Shown piece after piece: positions 9,826 through 18,497 of a stretch of 64,000 nt of DNA. The stretch is from Kistimonas sp964291485 (GTDB taxonomy: Bacteria; Pseudomonadota; Gammaproteobacteria; Pseudomonadales; Endozoicomonadaceae). Location of the stretch: positions 4,030,001 through 4,094,000 of the forward strand of contig OZ220224.1 in NCBI GenBank assembly GCA_964291485.2. Reading direction: 5' to 3'. Under the pieces are notes generated by a model that worked only from the letters and a program-made list of their open reading frames with translations, was not told the DNA's origin and made no database searches. The position numbers and the translations under genes are program-made. The stretch's first letter is position 1; each line of letters begins with the position of its first letter.

Positions 9826-10956
9826 TTATCGTCGTTCCGCCATCATGGTGACAAAGCGGTCGAACAGTGGCGCCACATCATGGGGACCAGGACTTGCCTC
9901 CGGATGCCCCTGGAAGCTGAACGCCGGCCTGTCCGTACGTTCAATCCCTTGCAACGAACCATCGAACAGGGACTTGTGTGTAGCTTTGAGATGACCCGGC
10001 AGGCTGTCTTCTGACACAGCAAACCCATGGTTCTGGCTGGTGATCATCACTACTCCGGTAGACAAATCCTGAACCGGATGGTTCGCGCCGTGATGCCCGA
10101 ATTTCATTTTTTCCGTTTCCGCGCCACTGGCCAGCGCCAGCAACTGATGCCCCAGACAGATACCAAATACCGGAAGATCGGTTTTCAGGATTTCCTGAAT
10201 GGCGTCAATGGCATAGTCACAGGGTTCAGGATCCCCGGGTCCGTTGGAAAGGAAGACCCCATCCGGGTTCATGGCCAGCACATCCGCAGCGGGTGTCTGG
10301 GCAGGCACCACGGTCAACCGGCAGCCGCGGGCCGCCAGCATACGCAGGATATTGCGCTTCACACCAAAGTCATAAGCCACCACATGGAAATCCGCATGAG
10401 CCTGATCAGGATGACTGTCTGTATCCAGCTGCCAGACAGACTGTATCCATGGATAGGTCGAATCGGTGGTCACTTCCTTCGCCAGATCCATCCCCTTGAG
10501 ACCGGGGAACTGACCCGCCAGCTCAAGCGCTCGCTCGGAAGTCGCTGCCTTACCGGCAATAATACAGCCGTTCTGGGCGCCTTTTTCCCGCAGGATTCGG
10601 GTCAGCCGACGGGTATCAATATCCGCGATGGCAACGATATTGCGTTCTTTCAGGTATTCATCAAGCGACTGCTGGTTACGCCAGTTGCTGGCGAGCAGCG
10701 GTAAATCCCTGATCACAAGACCGGCAGCCCAGATCTGAGACGCTTCTTCGTCTTCAGGCGTAGTGCCAGTATTGCCAATATGGGGATAGGTGAGAGTAAC
10801 GATTTGTCGAGCGTAAGAAGGGTCGGTAAGAATTTCCTGATATCCGGTCATGGCGGTATTGAATACCACCTCACCACTGGTTTCACCATCTGCGCCAATG
10901 GCAACCCCCTGGAAAATACTTCCGTCCTCCAGAGCGAGAATGGCTGGTCTGCTCAA
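9826..10956 (-). CDS. carA: Carbamoyl-phosphate synthase small (glutaminase) subunit
   Basis: Hydrolyses glutamine and passes ammonia to CarB. No ATG lies near the conserved N-terminus. A TTG at 10954-10956 reading MSRPAILALEDG is preceded by GGGAGGA at good spacing and gives 376 residues, close to the 382 of E. coli; I prefer it to a distant ATG/GTG that would add 45 unconserved residues. The N-terminal domain has FNTAMTGYQEILTDPSY. The class I glutamine amidotransferase domain has the nucleophile Cys in VFGICLGHQLLALA and the HPEASPGPHD catalytic end. A hairpin lies in its leader. Confidence 0.96.
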   Translation of the reverse strand: MSRPAILALEDGSIFQGVAIGADGETSGEVVFNTAMTGYQEILTDPSYARQIVTLTYPHIGNTGTTPEDEEASQIWAAGLVIRDLPLLASNWRNQQSLDEYLKERNIVAIADIDTRRLTRILREKGAQNGCIIAGKAATSERALELAGQFPGLKGMDLAKEVTTDSTYPWIQSVWQLDTDSHPDQAHADFHVVAYDFGVKRNILRMLAARGCRLTVVPAQTPAADVLAMNPDGVFLSNGPGDPEPCDYAIDAIQEILKTDLPVFGICLGHQLLALASGAETEKMKFGHHGANHPVQDLSTGVVMITSQNHGFAVSEDSLPGHLKATHKSLFDGSLQGIERTDRPAFSFQGHPEASPGPHDVAPLFDRFVTMMAERR

Positions 10957-10994
10957 GGCGTCCTCCCGTACTGACTGCGTTTTTTGCTGCACTG

Positions 10995-11048
10995 TTATTC
11001 TGGTCGTAAAAAAGCGAGATGCAACCAAGTTCCATCTCGCTTTTTCAT
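10995..11048 (-). CDS. Candidate carA leader peptide (17 residues)
   Basis: A short minus-strand frame reads MKKRDGTWLHLAFLRPE then TAA, ending 38 bases before the carA TTG. It runs across the whole terminator-like hairpin, so a ribosome reading it would melt the stem. The Shine-Dalgarno region is weak (AGG at nine bases). Leader-peptide attenuation controls pyrBI in enterics, and a short leader peptide has been described before carAB in Pseudomonas, so the layout is plausible, but nothing here proves translation. Confidence 0.4.
   Translation of the reverse strand: MKKRDGTWLHLAFLRPE
11008..11046 (-). terminator. Terminator or attenuator hairpin in the carA leader
   Basis: The stem AGCGAGATG/CATCTCGCT (11013-11021 with 11033-11041) has an 11-base loop. 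On the minus strand it is followed by about seven T. It lies about 170 bases after the dapB stop and 50 before carA. It could end dapB transcription or act as a carAB attenuator; the T-run suits both. Confidence 0.75.
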
Positions 11049-11216
11049 GAATACTGCCTGAATTCGCCTTATTCTTTCCCGAGTCGGGCATCCTGATCCA
11101 ACCCGGCGCAAATTTTCAGCATCCTACCAGAAGCTTGGCCTGATAGCTATAAATACCTACTCACTTTCAGAAATACACCAACCAATCTGCAAGTATCACT
11201 GACCTGCAGCAGACGA

Positions 11217-12020
11217 CTAACGCAGCCCCAACACGTCCTGCATATCAAACAGACCGTGTTTTTTACCCGCCAGCCAAGCGGCCGCCCTGACAGCGCCACG
11301 GGCAAAGGTCATCCGACTACTGGCCTTGTGGGTAATTTCTACCCGCTCGCCTTCAGCGGCAAACATCACCGTATGCTCACCCACAATATCGCCCGCACGG
11401 ACGGTAGCAAAGCCAATGGTATTGCGATCACGGGCACCGGTCTGCCCTTCACGGCCGTAGACAGCACAGCTTTTCAAATCACGCCCCAGGGTTTCAGCAA
11501 CGACTTCGCCCATTCTCAATGCGGTACCGGATGGTGCATCCACCTTATGGCGGTGATGGGCTTCAATAACTTCGATATCGACATCATCGCCCAGCACCTT
11601 CGCTGCCATTTCCAGCAGTTTAAATACCAGATTCACACCCACCCCCATGTTCGGTGCAAAGACCACGGGAATGGTTTCAGCAGATTCTTTTAATGTTGCT
11701 TTCTGCGCATCGCTCAACCCGGTCGTACCGATGACAATCCCTTTGCCATGCTCACGGCACAGGGCAACGTTCTCCAACGTATAATCCGGGGCAGTAAAAT
11801 CAATGACCACATCAAAGTCGGCCGTATGGGCAGACAGGTCTGACACCAGCATCACACCGATTTTTCCAATACCGGCCAACTCACCAGCATCCGCGCCGAT
11901 CAATGAGCTGTCCGGACGATCAACAGCAACGGTCAGCTTGACACCTTCCGTCTGATGCAGCGCGGCAACCAGTGTTTTTCCCATACGACCGGCGGCACCA
12001 ACTACAGCAACGTTTGTCAT
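11217..12020 (-). CDS. dapB: 4-hydroxy-tetrahydrodipicolinate reductase
   Basis: NAD(P)H-dependent reductase in the diaminopimelate/lysine pathway, needed for peptidoglycan. The 267-residue protein begins with the Rossmann motif VVGAAGRMG (6-14). The substrate-binding and catalytic stretch EAHHRHKVDAPSGTA carries the conserved His pair and Lys. Length is normal. It lies upstream of carA on the same strand after dnaJ and an intervening pdxY, matching the dnaJ-dapB-carA order of pseudomonads except for the inserted genes. It is divergent from pdxY. Confidence 0.98.
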   Translation of the reverse strand: MTNVAVVGAAGRMGKTLVAALHQTEGVKLTVAVDRPDSSLIGADAGELAGIGKIGVMLVSDLSAHTADFDVVIDFTAPDYTLENVALCREHGKGIVIGTTGLSDAQKATLKESAETIPVVFAPNMGVGVNLVFKLLEMAAKVLGDDVDIEVIEAHHRHKVDAPSGTALRMGEVVAETLGRDLKSCAVYGREGQTGARDRNTIGFATVRAGDIVGEHTVMFAAEGERVEITHKASSRMTFARGAVRAAAWLAGKKHGLFDMQDVLGLR

Positions 12021-12149
12021 GTCTCTGCCTCTTATTGATCTATGCAGTTGAAAGGCATGGAGTCTAACCGCTACAGTGCAAACAGCAACCCCGCGCCCCT
12101 TATTAGCAAGGCTGCGCGACGTTTCCTCTCTGTAACAAGCAGTTCATTC

Positions 12150-13016
12150 ATGAATATTCTTTCGATTCAGTCCCATGTCGCCTACGGCCATGCCGGCAAC
12201 AGCTCCGCGATTTTCCCGCTCCAGCGTATGGGGCTTGAGGTCTGGCCAGTGCATACCGTGATGTTTTCCAACCATACCGGTTATGGCGCCTGGCGAGGCC
12301 CCGTGATTGCGGCAGATACCGTCCGTGATGTCATCACCGGTATAGAAGAGCGTGGCGTTTTACCGAACTGCAACGCCGTACTGTCAGGCTATATGGGCTC
12401 AGCCGATATTGGCGACGTCATTCTTGACGCTGTAGAGAAAGTGAAAGCCGCCAACCCTGAAGCCATCTACTGTTGCGACCCGGTTATTGGCGATTATGGC
12501 CGCGGGGTGTTCGTTCGTGAAGGGATCCCCGAGTTCTTTCGGGATAATGTGATCACCCACGCAGACATCCTGACCCCCAACCAATTCGAACTGGAATTAC
12601 TGACCGGGCAGGCCGTCACGAATCTGGACAGCGCACTATCTGCCGCCCATGCACTGCGGGAAACCGGCGCCGATATCATCCTGGTCACCAGCCTGGAACG
12701 GGAAAACACAGATCCAACCAAGATTGAAATGCTGGCAGTGAGCAGTGAAGGCGCCTGGCTGGTTGAAACCCCGAAACTGGTATTTCCAATCCCTCTTAAC
12801 GGTTCCGGAGATGCCACGACAGCGCTATTCCTGGCACACTACCTCAAGCATCGTAATGTCCGTTCCGCACTGGAGCATATTGCCGGAGCGATCTACGCCC
12901 TGTTTGAAACCACATGGCGAGCTGAAAGCCGTGAGCTGATGTTGATAGCGGCCCAGGATTTTCTGGTCGCACCGCCCAAAACATTTACCGCCGTTGATGT
13001 TACTGATATTCGCTAA
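12150..13016 (+). CDS. pdxY: Pyridoxal kinase PdxY
   Basis: Phosphorylates pyridoxal to pyridoxal 5'-phosphate in vitamin B6 salvage. The start is placed at MNILSIQSHVAYGHAGNS, the conserved family N-terminus, giving 288 residues (E. coli PdxY has 287); the frame extends 36 codons further upstream without conservation. Ribokinase-fold features are visible: FSNHTGYG, LTPNQFELELLTG, and the anion-hole/catalytic motif NGSGDATTALFLAHYL with Asp as base. The gene is divergent from dapB and is not part of the usual dapB-dnaJ neighbourhood. Confidence 0.93.
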   Translation: MNILSIQSHVAYGHAGNSSAIFPLQRMGLEVWPVHTVMFSNHTGYGAWRGPVIAADTVRDVITGIEERGVLPNCNAVLSGYMGSADIGDVILDAVEKVKAANPEAIYCCDPVIGDYGRGVFVREGIPEFFRDNVITHADILTPNQFELELLTGQAVTNLDSALSAAHALRETGADIILVTSLERENTDPTKIEMLAVSSEGAWLVETPKLVFPIPLNGSGDATTALFLAHYLKHRNVRSALEHIAGAIYALFETTWRAESRELMLIAAQDFLVAPPKTFTAVDVTDIR

Positions 13017-13043
13017 GATCATTATTCAGCGAATGCGACCAGG

Positions 13044-13910
13044 CTAATCCCGGACAGAGATATTACAGGGATAAGTCCCCGTATCCTCACCGGCACAGGC
13101 CTGGTCCACCGGCGGCAAAGAAAAGCCATCATCAGACGCAAAACGCCCATCCGGATGATCCTCCAACCAGACATGGATCATTTCCGGCGTCCGATTAGTC
13201 AGCACCCCTGACGGGCATATCCCATCACTGCCAGGTAAGGCAAGACCGAACTCCTTTTCTGGCAGACGATCCGGAAAGCAAAAATTAAAGTTAAATATAT
13301 GGTAATGCCATTGTGTCAGGGCACCACCGGGCTGTGGACCGGAAAGGTCAATATCACAGGATTCACAAGTGGCCAGAAACATGGCGCCGATTAAACGCTT
13401 ACCGCTGTAAATAAGCACCTCTGGGCGTTCAGGATCCATAATCTGATCATCATACAGGTATTCTTTCTTTGCATAATGCCCTGGCAAATACCACGAAAAC
13501 CCATCATGTATTGCCTGATCAAAATTGTGCCAACCGCGTAGACTAACGGTATCTCGCACCTGGCTCACAAGATGATCTGCCGCTTTCTGCTGCGTCACCT
13601 TGACTGGCTGCCCATCAAAGCGGTTCACTTCATAAATCCCTTCATCCCCACCCACAAGAAAATGTGGCTGGTTCAGATTAACCGGAATCTTGGTCCACTG
13701 GCTTGCGTTTGGATTAGCTGAACACATAAACACCGTGTCCGCGGCGCCACTGGAGACATGGTGATCCTGCGGCGGCGAACCGGCCCCCAGACTTATCCAA
13801 TGGCTGACACCCACCGTCAGTAAAAAGACAGAGACAAATAACACTGACGCTTGCTGCAAGAACCGCTTGGCAGGCGACAAATCGTTAAAAAAGGCAGGCA
13901 TACTCGGCAT
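13044..13910 (-). CDS. Membrane-anchored periplasmic protein of unknown function
   Basis: About 288 residues if started at MPSMPAFFNDL; a GTG 23 codons upstream is the alternative. One hydrophobic segment (about 20-38, VLFVSVFLLTVGVSHW) looks like a signal anchor, leaving the rest outside the cytoplasm. Several motifs stand out: a HDGFSWYLPGHY stretch, IYSGKRLIGAMFLATC, LTQWHYHIFNFNFCF and TPEMIHVWLEDHPDGRFA, plus cysteines that could pair. The His/Trp-rich WHYH and HVW blocks resemble uncharacterised families of predicted secreted proteins, but I cannot assign a function. It converges with pdxY and lies upstream in the minus-strand direction of nothing related. Confidence 0.7.
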   Translation of the reverse strand: MPSMPAFFNDLSPAKRFLQQASVLFVSVFLLTVGVSHWISLGAGSPPQDHHVSSGAADTVFMCSANPNASQWTKIPVNLNQPHFLVGGDEGIYEVNRFDGQPVKVTQQKAADHLVSQVRDTVSLRGWHNFDQAIHDGFSWYLPGHYAKKEYLYDDQIMDPERPEVLIYSGKRLIGAMFLATCESCDIDLSGPQPGGALTQWHYHIFNFNFCFPDRLPEKEFGLALPGSDGICPSGVLTNRTPEMIHVWLEDHPDGRFASDDGFSLPPVDQACAGEDTGTYPCNISVRD

Positions 13911-14035
13911 ATGGCAGACACTTTGTCTGTTGGACCCTGTAGTACTTCTTCGCGCAATCCTACCAATACTTGAGTCCACCCCATCACATATCAGAGTCTG
14001 CTAACACACTGGTGATATACCCCCCATCACAGAGC

Positions 14036-14067
14036 AAAAAAGGCCGACAATCATGCCGGCCTTTTTT
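14036..14067 (-). terminator. Rho-independent terminator downstream of dnaJ
   Basis: The stem AGGCCG/CGGCCT (14041-14062) is flanked by six A and six T, so it can work in both directions. On the minus strand it lies about 20 bases after the dnaJ stop. Confidence 0.88.
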
Positions 14068-14084
14068 GTGAGATCACTGATAGA

Positions 14085-15224
14085 TCAAGAGGTCATATTA
14101 TCGAAGAACTTTTTGACGCCTTCGAAGAATGACTTTTTCTGAGGTGAGTGGTTATTGCTTTCATCCTCGAAGGACTTTTGCAGCTGCTGGAGCAAGTCTT
14201 TCTGATGAGATGTCAGGTTGACCGGTGTTTCCACCATCACCTTGCAAATCAGATCGCCTACGCCACCACCACGCACTGGCGGAACGCCTTTGCCGCGCAT
14301 ACGAAACATCTTGCCGGTTTGGGTTTCCGGTGGAATCTTCAACTTGACCTTGCCGTCCAGCGTCGGAACTTCCAGCTCACCACCCAAGGCTGCATCAATG
14401 ATGGAAATCGGTACTTCACAGTAGAGGTGCTTGCCATCACGCTGGAAAATCGGGTGTTCACGCACTTCCATCTGGACGTACAGATCACCCGCCGGACCAC
14501 CATTGACGCCCGCCTCACCTTCACCCGACAGACGAATTCTGTCGCCGGTATCGACACCCGCCGGGACTTTTACAGACAGCGTCTTGTATTCCCGGATACG
14601 GCCTTCACCGTGACAATCAGGGCAGGGATCCTTGATCACCTGACCAGACCCATGACATTCAGGGCAGGTTTGCTGAACAGTGAAGAAGCCCTGTTGCATC
14701 CGGACCTGACCATGGCCACCACAGGTGGTACAGGTCACCGGTGAGCTGCCTTTCTTCGCACCAGAGCCGTGACAGGTATTACATTCCACCAGAGTGGGAA
14801 TCCGGATCTTCTTGGTGGTACCGCGAACGGCTTCTTCCAGGTCCAGATCCAGTGAATAACGCAGGTCTGCACCACGCTGAACGCTGGAGCGTCCGCGTCC
14901 GCCGCCACCTGCACCACCAAAGATATCCCCAAAGACATCCCCGAAGATATCACTGAAATTACCAAAGCCACCGGCACCGGCGCCTGCTCCCATGTTGGGA
15001 TCAACGCCTGCATGGCCATACTGGTCATAGGCCGCACGCTTTTGAGGATCAGACAGGATCTCGAAAGCCTCGTTCACTTCCTTGAACTTCTCTTCCGCTT
15101 CCTTATCGCCGGTATTACGATCCGGATGGAACTTCATCGCCATGCGGCGATAAGCCTTCTTTATCTCTTTCTCACCGACGTCCCGGGAAACCCCGAGCAC
15201 CTCATAGTAATCTCTTTTGGACAT
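14085..15224 (-). CDS. dnaJ: Hsp40 co-chaperone DnaJ
   Basis: Stimulates DnaK ATPase and delivers unfolded substrates. The start at MSKRDYYEVLGV is the conserved one; a GTG two codons earlier is possible. The 379 residues show the J domain with HPD (in KFHPDRN, about 33-35), a Gly/Phe-rich linker (about 75-110), four zinc-finger repeats CNTCHGSG, CTTCGGHG, CPECHGSG and CPDCHGEG, and the C-terminal substrate-binding domain. It follows dnaK with about 200 bases between, containing two GC-rich hairpins without T-runs. Confidence 0.98.
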   Translation of the reverse strand: MSKRDYYEVLGVSRDVGEKEIKKAYRRMAMKFHPDRNTGDKEAEEKFKEVNEAFEILSDPQKRAAYDQYGHAGVDPNMGAGAGAGGFGNFSDIFGDVFGDIFGGAGGGGRGRSSVQRGADLRYSLDLDLEEAVRGTTKKIRIPTLVECNTCHGSGAKKGSSPVTCTTCGGHGQVRMQQGFFTVQQTCPECHGSGQVIKDPCPDCHGEGRIREYKTLSVKVPAGVDTGDRIRLSGEGEAGVNGGPAGDLYVQMEVREHPIFQRDGKHLYCEVPISIIDAALGGELEVPTLDGKVKLKIPPETQTGKMFRMRGKGVPPVRGGGVGDLICKVMVETPVNLTSHQKDLLQQLQKSFEDESNNHSPQKKSFFEGVKKFFDNMTS

Positions 15225-15422
15225 AACCACTCAACCTGGTGCCTGCTGCGCGTCGCAGTGCCTGTACTTCAATGTGTATCCAGCCTGACCTGCGCTCATG
15301 GCTGCTGTTCAATAAACGACAACGCGGGACCAAAGCCCGCGTTGCCGTATGGTATTTCGCCACAAAACCAGCCCGTTATCGGACTGGTTTTGCTGATGGC
15401 GCTCTGCATGCAGCAGGCGGAC

Positions 15423-17357
15423 TTACTTCTTCTCGTCCTTGACTTCTTCGAATTCAGCATCGACAACGTCGTCGTCTTTCTTGCTGTCGCCCTGAGACTG
15501 CTCAGCGCCTTCGCCCTGTGCAGCCTGCTCGGCGTACATCTTCTGTGCCAGAGAAGCAGACGCCTGGCTCAGCGCGTTAGTCTTCTCTTCGATCAGCGCC
15601 TTGTCGTCGCCCTTGATCGCTTCTTCCAGTTCCTTGGCTGCGTTTTCAATGGCCGTTTTCTCTTCTTCAGTCGCCTTGTCACCGGCTTCCTGCAGAGTCT
15701 TACGCGTGGCGTGAACCAGACCGTCCGCTGTATTACGCACCTGCGCTAACTCTTCGAACTTACGGTCTTCCTCAGCATTCGCTTCAGCGTCCTTGACCAT
15801 CTGATCAATCTCTTCATCGCTCAGACCGGAAGAGGCCTTGATGACGATAGACTGCTCCTTACCAGTGGCCTTGTCCTTGGCAGACACGTTCAGAATACCG
15901 TTGGCATCCAGGTCAAAGGACACTTCAATCTGCGGCATACCACGAGGCGAAGGAGGAATGTCAGACAGGTTGAACTGCCCCAGAGACTTGTTGTCGCCGG
16001 AACGCTTACGCTCGCCCTGCAGAACATGAATAGTTACCGCACTCTGATTGTCTTCCGCAGTAGAGAACACCTGAGATTTCTTGGTAGGAATCGTAGTGTT
16101 CTTCTCGATCAGCGGCGTCATCACGCCACCCATGGTTTCGATACCCAGGGTCAGCGGGGTTACGTCCAGCAGCAGAACGTCGGTACGGTCACCGGACAGT
16201 ACGCCACCCTGCAATGCTGCACCCATGGCAACCGCTTCGTCAGGGTTAACGTCCTTACGGGCTTCCTTACCGAAGAACTCAGCCACTTTCTGCTGAACCA
16301 TCGGCATACGGGTCTGACCACCGACAAGGATCACTTCATCAATGCTGGACAGATCCAGCTCAGCATCCTTAACCGCCTGGCGGCAAGGCTCCAGGGAACG
16401 GGCAACCAGATCTTCCACCAGGGATTCCAGCTTGGCACGGGTCACTTTTACGTTGAGGTGCTTCGGACCGGTCGCATCGGCAGTGACGTAAGGCAGGTTG
16501 ACGTCCGTCTGCTGGGCAGAAGACAGTTCAATTTTCGCCTTCTCGGCGGCTTCCTTCAGGCGCTGCATCGCCAGCGGATCGCCCTTCAGGTCAATACCCT
16601 GCTCTTTCTTGAACTCTTCCGCCAGATAGTTGATCAGGCGCATATCGAAATCTTCACCACCCAGGAAGGTGTCACCGTTGGTAGACAGTACTTCAAACTG
16701 GTGCTCGCCATCGACGTCAGCGATTTCAATGATGGAAATATCGAAAGTACCACCACCCAGGTCGTAAACGGCGATGGTCTGGTCACCGGCTTTCTTGTCG
16801 ATGCCGTAAGCCAATGCCGCCGCAGTCGGCTCGTTGATGATCCGCTTGACTTCCAGACCGGCAATACGGCCAGCGTCTTTGGTCGCCTGACGCTGCGCGT
16901 CGTTGAAGTAAGCCGGTACAGTGATGACAGCCTCGGTGACTTTATCACCCAGATAGTCTTCTGCGGTCTTCTTCATCTTCTTCAGAATCTCGGCTGAGAT
17001 CTGAGGCGGTGCCATTTTTTGGCCTTTAGCTTCGATCCAGGCGTCACCATTATCAGCCTTGATGATCTTGTAAGGCACCATTTCGATGTCTTTCTGAACT
17101 TCGGCGTCTTCAAACCGACGGCCGATCAGACGCTTGATCGCGTACAGGGTATTATCCGGGTTGGTTACCGCCTGACGCTTGGCCGGCATACCGACCAGCG
17201 TTTCACCATCGTTGGTGTAAGCAATGATGGAAGGCGTAGTACGTGCGCCTTCAGCATTCTCGATAACCTTAACCTGACCACCGTCCATCACTGCCACACA
17301 GGAGTTGGTGGTACCCAGGTCGATGCCTATTATTCTGCCTTTGCTGTTATTGCTCAT
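15423..17357 (-). CDS. dnaK: Hsp70 chaperone DnaK
   Basis: ATP-dependent chaperone that folds, refolds and disaggregates proteins and titrates sigma-32. The start is at MSNNSKGRIIGIDLGTTNSC, preceded by GAGAGGG; an upstream alternative adds 15 unconserved residues. The 644-residue protein has the phosphate-1 motif IGIDLGTTNSC, phosphate-2 VYDLGGGTFDISI, the linker VLLLDVTPLTLGIE, the beta substrate domain and an alpha lid ending in the EEVKDEKK tail that binds co-chaperones. A sigma-32-type promoter lies upstream in the grpE-dnaK gap. Confidence 0.99.
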   Translation of the reverse strand: MSNNSKGRIIGIDLGTTNSCVAVMDGGQVKVIENAEGARTTPSIIAYTNDGETLVGMPAKRQAVTNPDNTLYAIKRLIGRRFEDAEVQKDIEMVPYKIIKADNGDAWIEAKGQKMAPPQISAEILKKMKKTAEDYLGDKVTEAVITVPAYFNDAQRQATKDAGRIAGLEVKRIINEPTAAALAYGIDKKAGDQTIAVYDLGGGTFDISIIEIADVDGEHQFEVLSTNGDTFLGGEDFDMRLINYLAEEFKKEQGIDLKGDPLAMQRLKEAAEKAKIELSSAQQTDVNLPYVTADATGPKHLNVKVTRAKLESLVEDLVARSLEPCRQAVKDAELDLSSIDEVILVGGQTRMPMVQQKVAEFFGKEARKDVNPDEAVAMGAALQGGVLSGDRTDVLLLDVTPLTLGIETMGGVMTPLIEKNTTIPTKKSQVFSTAEDNQSAVTIHVLQGERKRSGDNKSLGQFNLSDIPPSPRGMPQIEVSFDLDANGILNVSAKDKATGKEQSIVIKASSGLSDEEIDQMVKDAEANAEEDRKFEELAQVRNTADGLVHATRKTLQEAGDKATEEEKTAIENAAKELEEAIKGDDKALIEEKTNALSQASASLAQKMYAEQAAQGEGAEQSQGDSKKDDDVVDAEFEEVKDEKK

Positions 17358-17540
17358 TTGTAGCCCTCTCTCATCACTTCGCCAGGCGAAGGTCTGAATC
17401 ATCTATTTACAAATACTGTGAAATCCGTGGCAACCTGCCATGCCAGCCCGGTCTCAGTGTGTCTCATCGATCAATTTACCGTCGCATCCCGGGACGCTTC
17501 AGATTGACCTTACACCCGGTTGCTGGCCTCTTGCTTTGCT

Positions 17541-17569
17541 ATATGGGAACCGTCTGTCGTCATTTCAAG
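17541..17569 (-). promoter_or_regulatory. Sigma-32 heat-shock promoter of dnaK
   Basis: On the minus strand CTTGAA (17564-17569) is followed after 15 bases by TCCCATAT (17541-17548). The -35 is a perfect match to the sigma-32 consensus and the -10 matches 7 of 8. It lies about 185 bases upstream of the dnaK start, in the grpE-dnaK gap. Confidence 0.8.
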
Positions 17570-17632
17570 GCTTAATTTCAAATCTCTTTGATCAACCGAC
17601 ACAACAGACGTATTCCCAGCGATTTCAACCGG

Positions 17633-18253
17633 TTAAACCGCTGCCGGCGCCTTCGCCACAACCACCATGGCTGGACGGATCAGGCGACCATTCAGGGTAT
17701 AGCCCTTCTGGAACACATTCAGGACAGAACCCGGTTCCTGATCAGGACTCTCAACCTGACTCACGGCCTGATGCAGATCGTGGTTGAAGGGTTCGCCCAC
17801 CGGGTTGACCTGCTCAACACTGAATTTCTTCAAGGTGTCCAGAAACAGTTTCAGGGTCAGTTCCATACCTTCCTTCATCGCCTCGTGGCTGCCTTCTGCG
17901 GCATCGGCGCTTTCCAGTCCGCGCTCCAGGCTATCAACGACTGGCAGAAGTTCTTCTGCGAACTTTTTCAGGCCAAACTTGTGGGCATTTTCCACATCCT
18001 GCTGTGCACGACGCTTCACGTTCTGCGTATCAGCATGCATGCGCAGTACCTGATCCTGCGCCTTGGTCAGTTCTTCCTGGGCTTTGGCCAGTTCAGCCTG
18101 CAGTGCGCCCAGGGAAACCTCACCCTTGCCTTCTTCAGCGGCTTCAGCCCCTTCTACCGGGCCGGTCTTTTGATCGTCCGCAGCGGCCTGAGCCTTAACC
18201 TGCTCTTCGGCTTCAGATGGGGTTTGCTCAGTTTTGATATCGTCTTCCGCCAT
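17633..18253 (-). CDS. grpE: Nucleotide exchange factor GrpE
   Basis: Releases ADP from DnaK to complete the chaperone cycle. The 206 residues show an acidic, low-complexity N-terminus (about 1-45), a long coiled-coil dimerisation helix (about 48-105, ALQAELAKAQEELTKAQDQ) and the C-terminal beta domain with GEPFNHDLHQAVSQ and VFQKGYTLNGRLIRPAMVVV. Length is normal. It starts the grpE-dnaK-dnaJ series and has its own consensus sigma-32 promoter. It is divergent from recN. Confidence 0.98.
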   Translation of the reverse strand: MAEDDIKTEQTPSEAEEQVKAQAAADDQKTGPVEGAEAAEEGKGEVSLGALQAELAKAQEELTKAQDQVLRMHADTQNVKRRAQQDVENAHKFGLKKFAEELLPVVDSLERGLESADAAEGSHEAMKEGMELTLKLFLDTLKKFSVEQVNPVGEPFNHDLHQAVSQVESPDQEPGSVLNVFQKGYTLNGRLIRPAMVVVAKAPAAV

Positions 18254-18314
18254 TTCGAATCTCCGACTCTATTAGTTGACTGCTCGTGTCAATGAAATCT
18301 GATAATGCATCGCG

Positions 18315-18342
18315 ATATGGGGGCAGTTTGAGATGATTCAAG
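18315..18342 (-). promoter_or_regulatory. Consensus sigma-32 heat-shock promoter of grpE
   Basis: On the minus strand CTTGAA (18337-18342) and CCCCATAT (18315-18322) are separated by 14 bases. Both elements match the sigma-32 consensus completely. The promoter lies about 60 bases upstream of the grpE start. Confidence 0.9.
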
Positions 18343-18438
18343 GTGCAGACTTGAAAGAAGAAATAATTGCGAGCCAGCACTGACAACCCCGTCAGCCTGA
18401 CGAACAAATCGAATCACAGGAAAAATAGATTTCACGAC

Positions 18439-18466
18439 TTGCACCCTCCAAAAAATACTGTATAAA
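18439..18466 (+). promoter_or_regulatory. Probable sigma-70 promoter of recN
   Basis: TTGCAC (18439-18444) and TATAAA (18461-18466) are separated by 16 bases and lie about 32 bases before the recN start. The -10 is inside the LexA box, which fits SOS repression. Confidence 0.6.
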
Positions 18467-18475
18467 TATTCAGGA
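18456..18475 (+). promoter_or_regulatory. LexA (SOS) box upstream of recN
   Basis: TACTGTATAAATATTCAGGA matches the LexA consensus CTG-N10-CAG, with an AT-rich core that differs from the ideal TATATATA arrangement at two positions. It overlaps the predicted -10 and lies about 22 bases before the recN start. recN is a strongly SOS-induced gene in E. coli. Confidence 0.82.
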
Positions 18476-18497
18476 ATAACAATGCGGACACGCTGCG

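Noticed and set aside
15318..15391. Terminators between dnaK and dnaJ
   Set aside because: Two GC-rich hairpins are present but neither has a T-run, so they were not called as terminators.
16026..16997. 323-codon open frame opposite dnaK
   Set aside because: Antisense shadow of a highly conserved gene.
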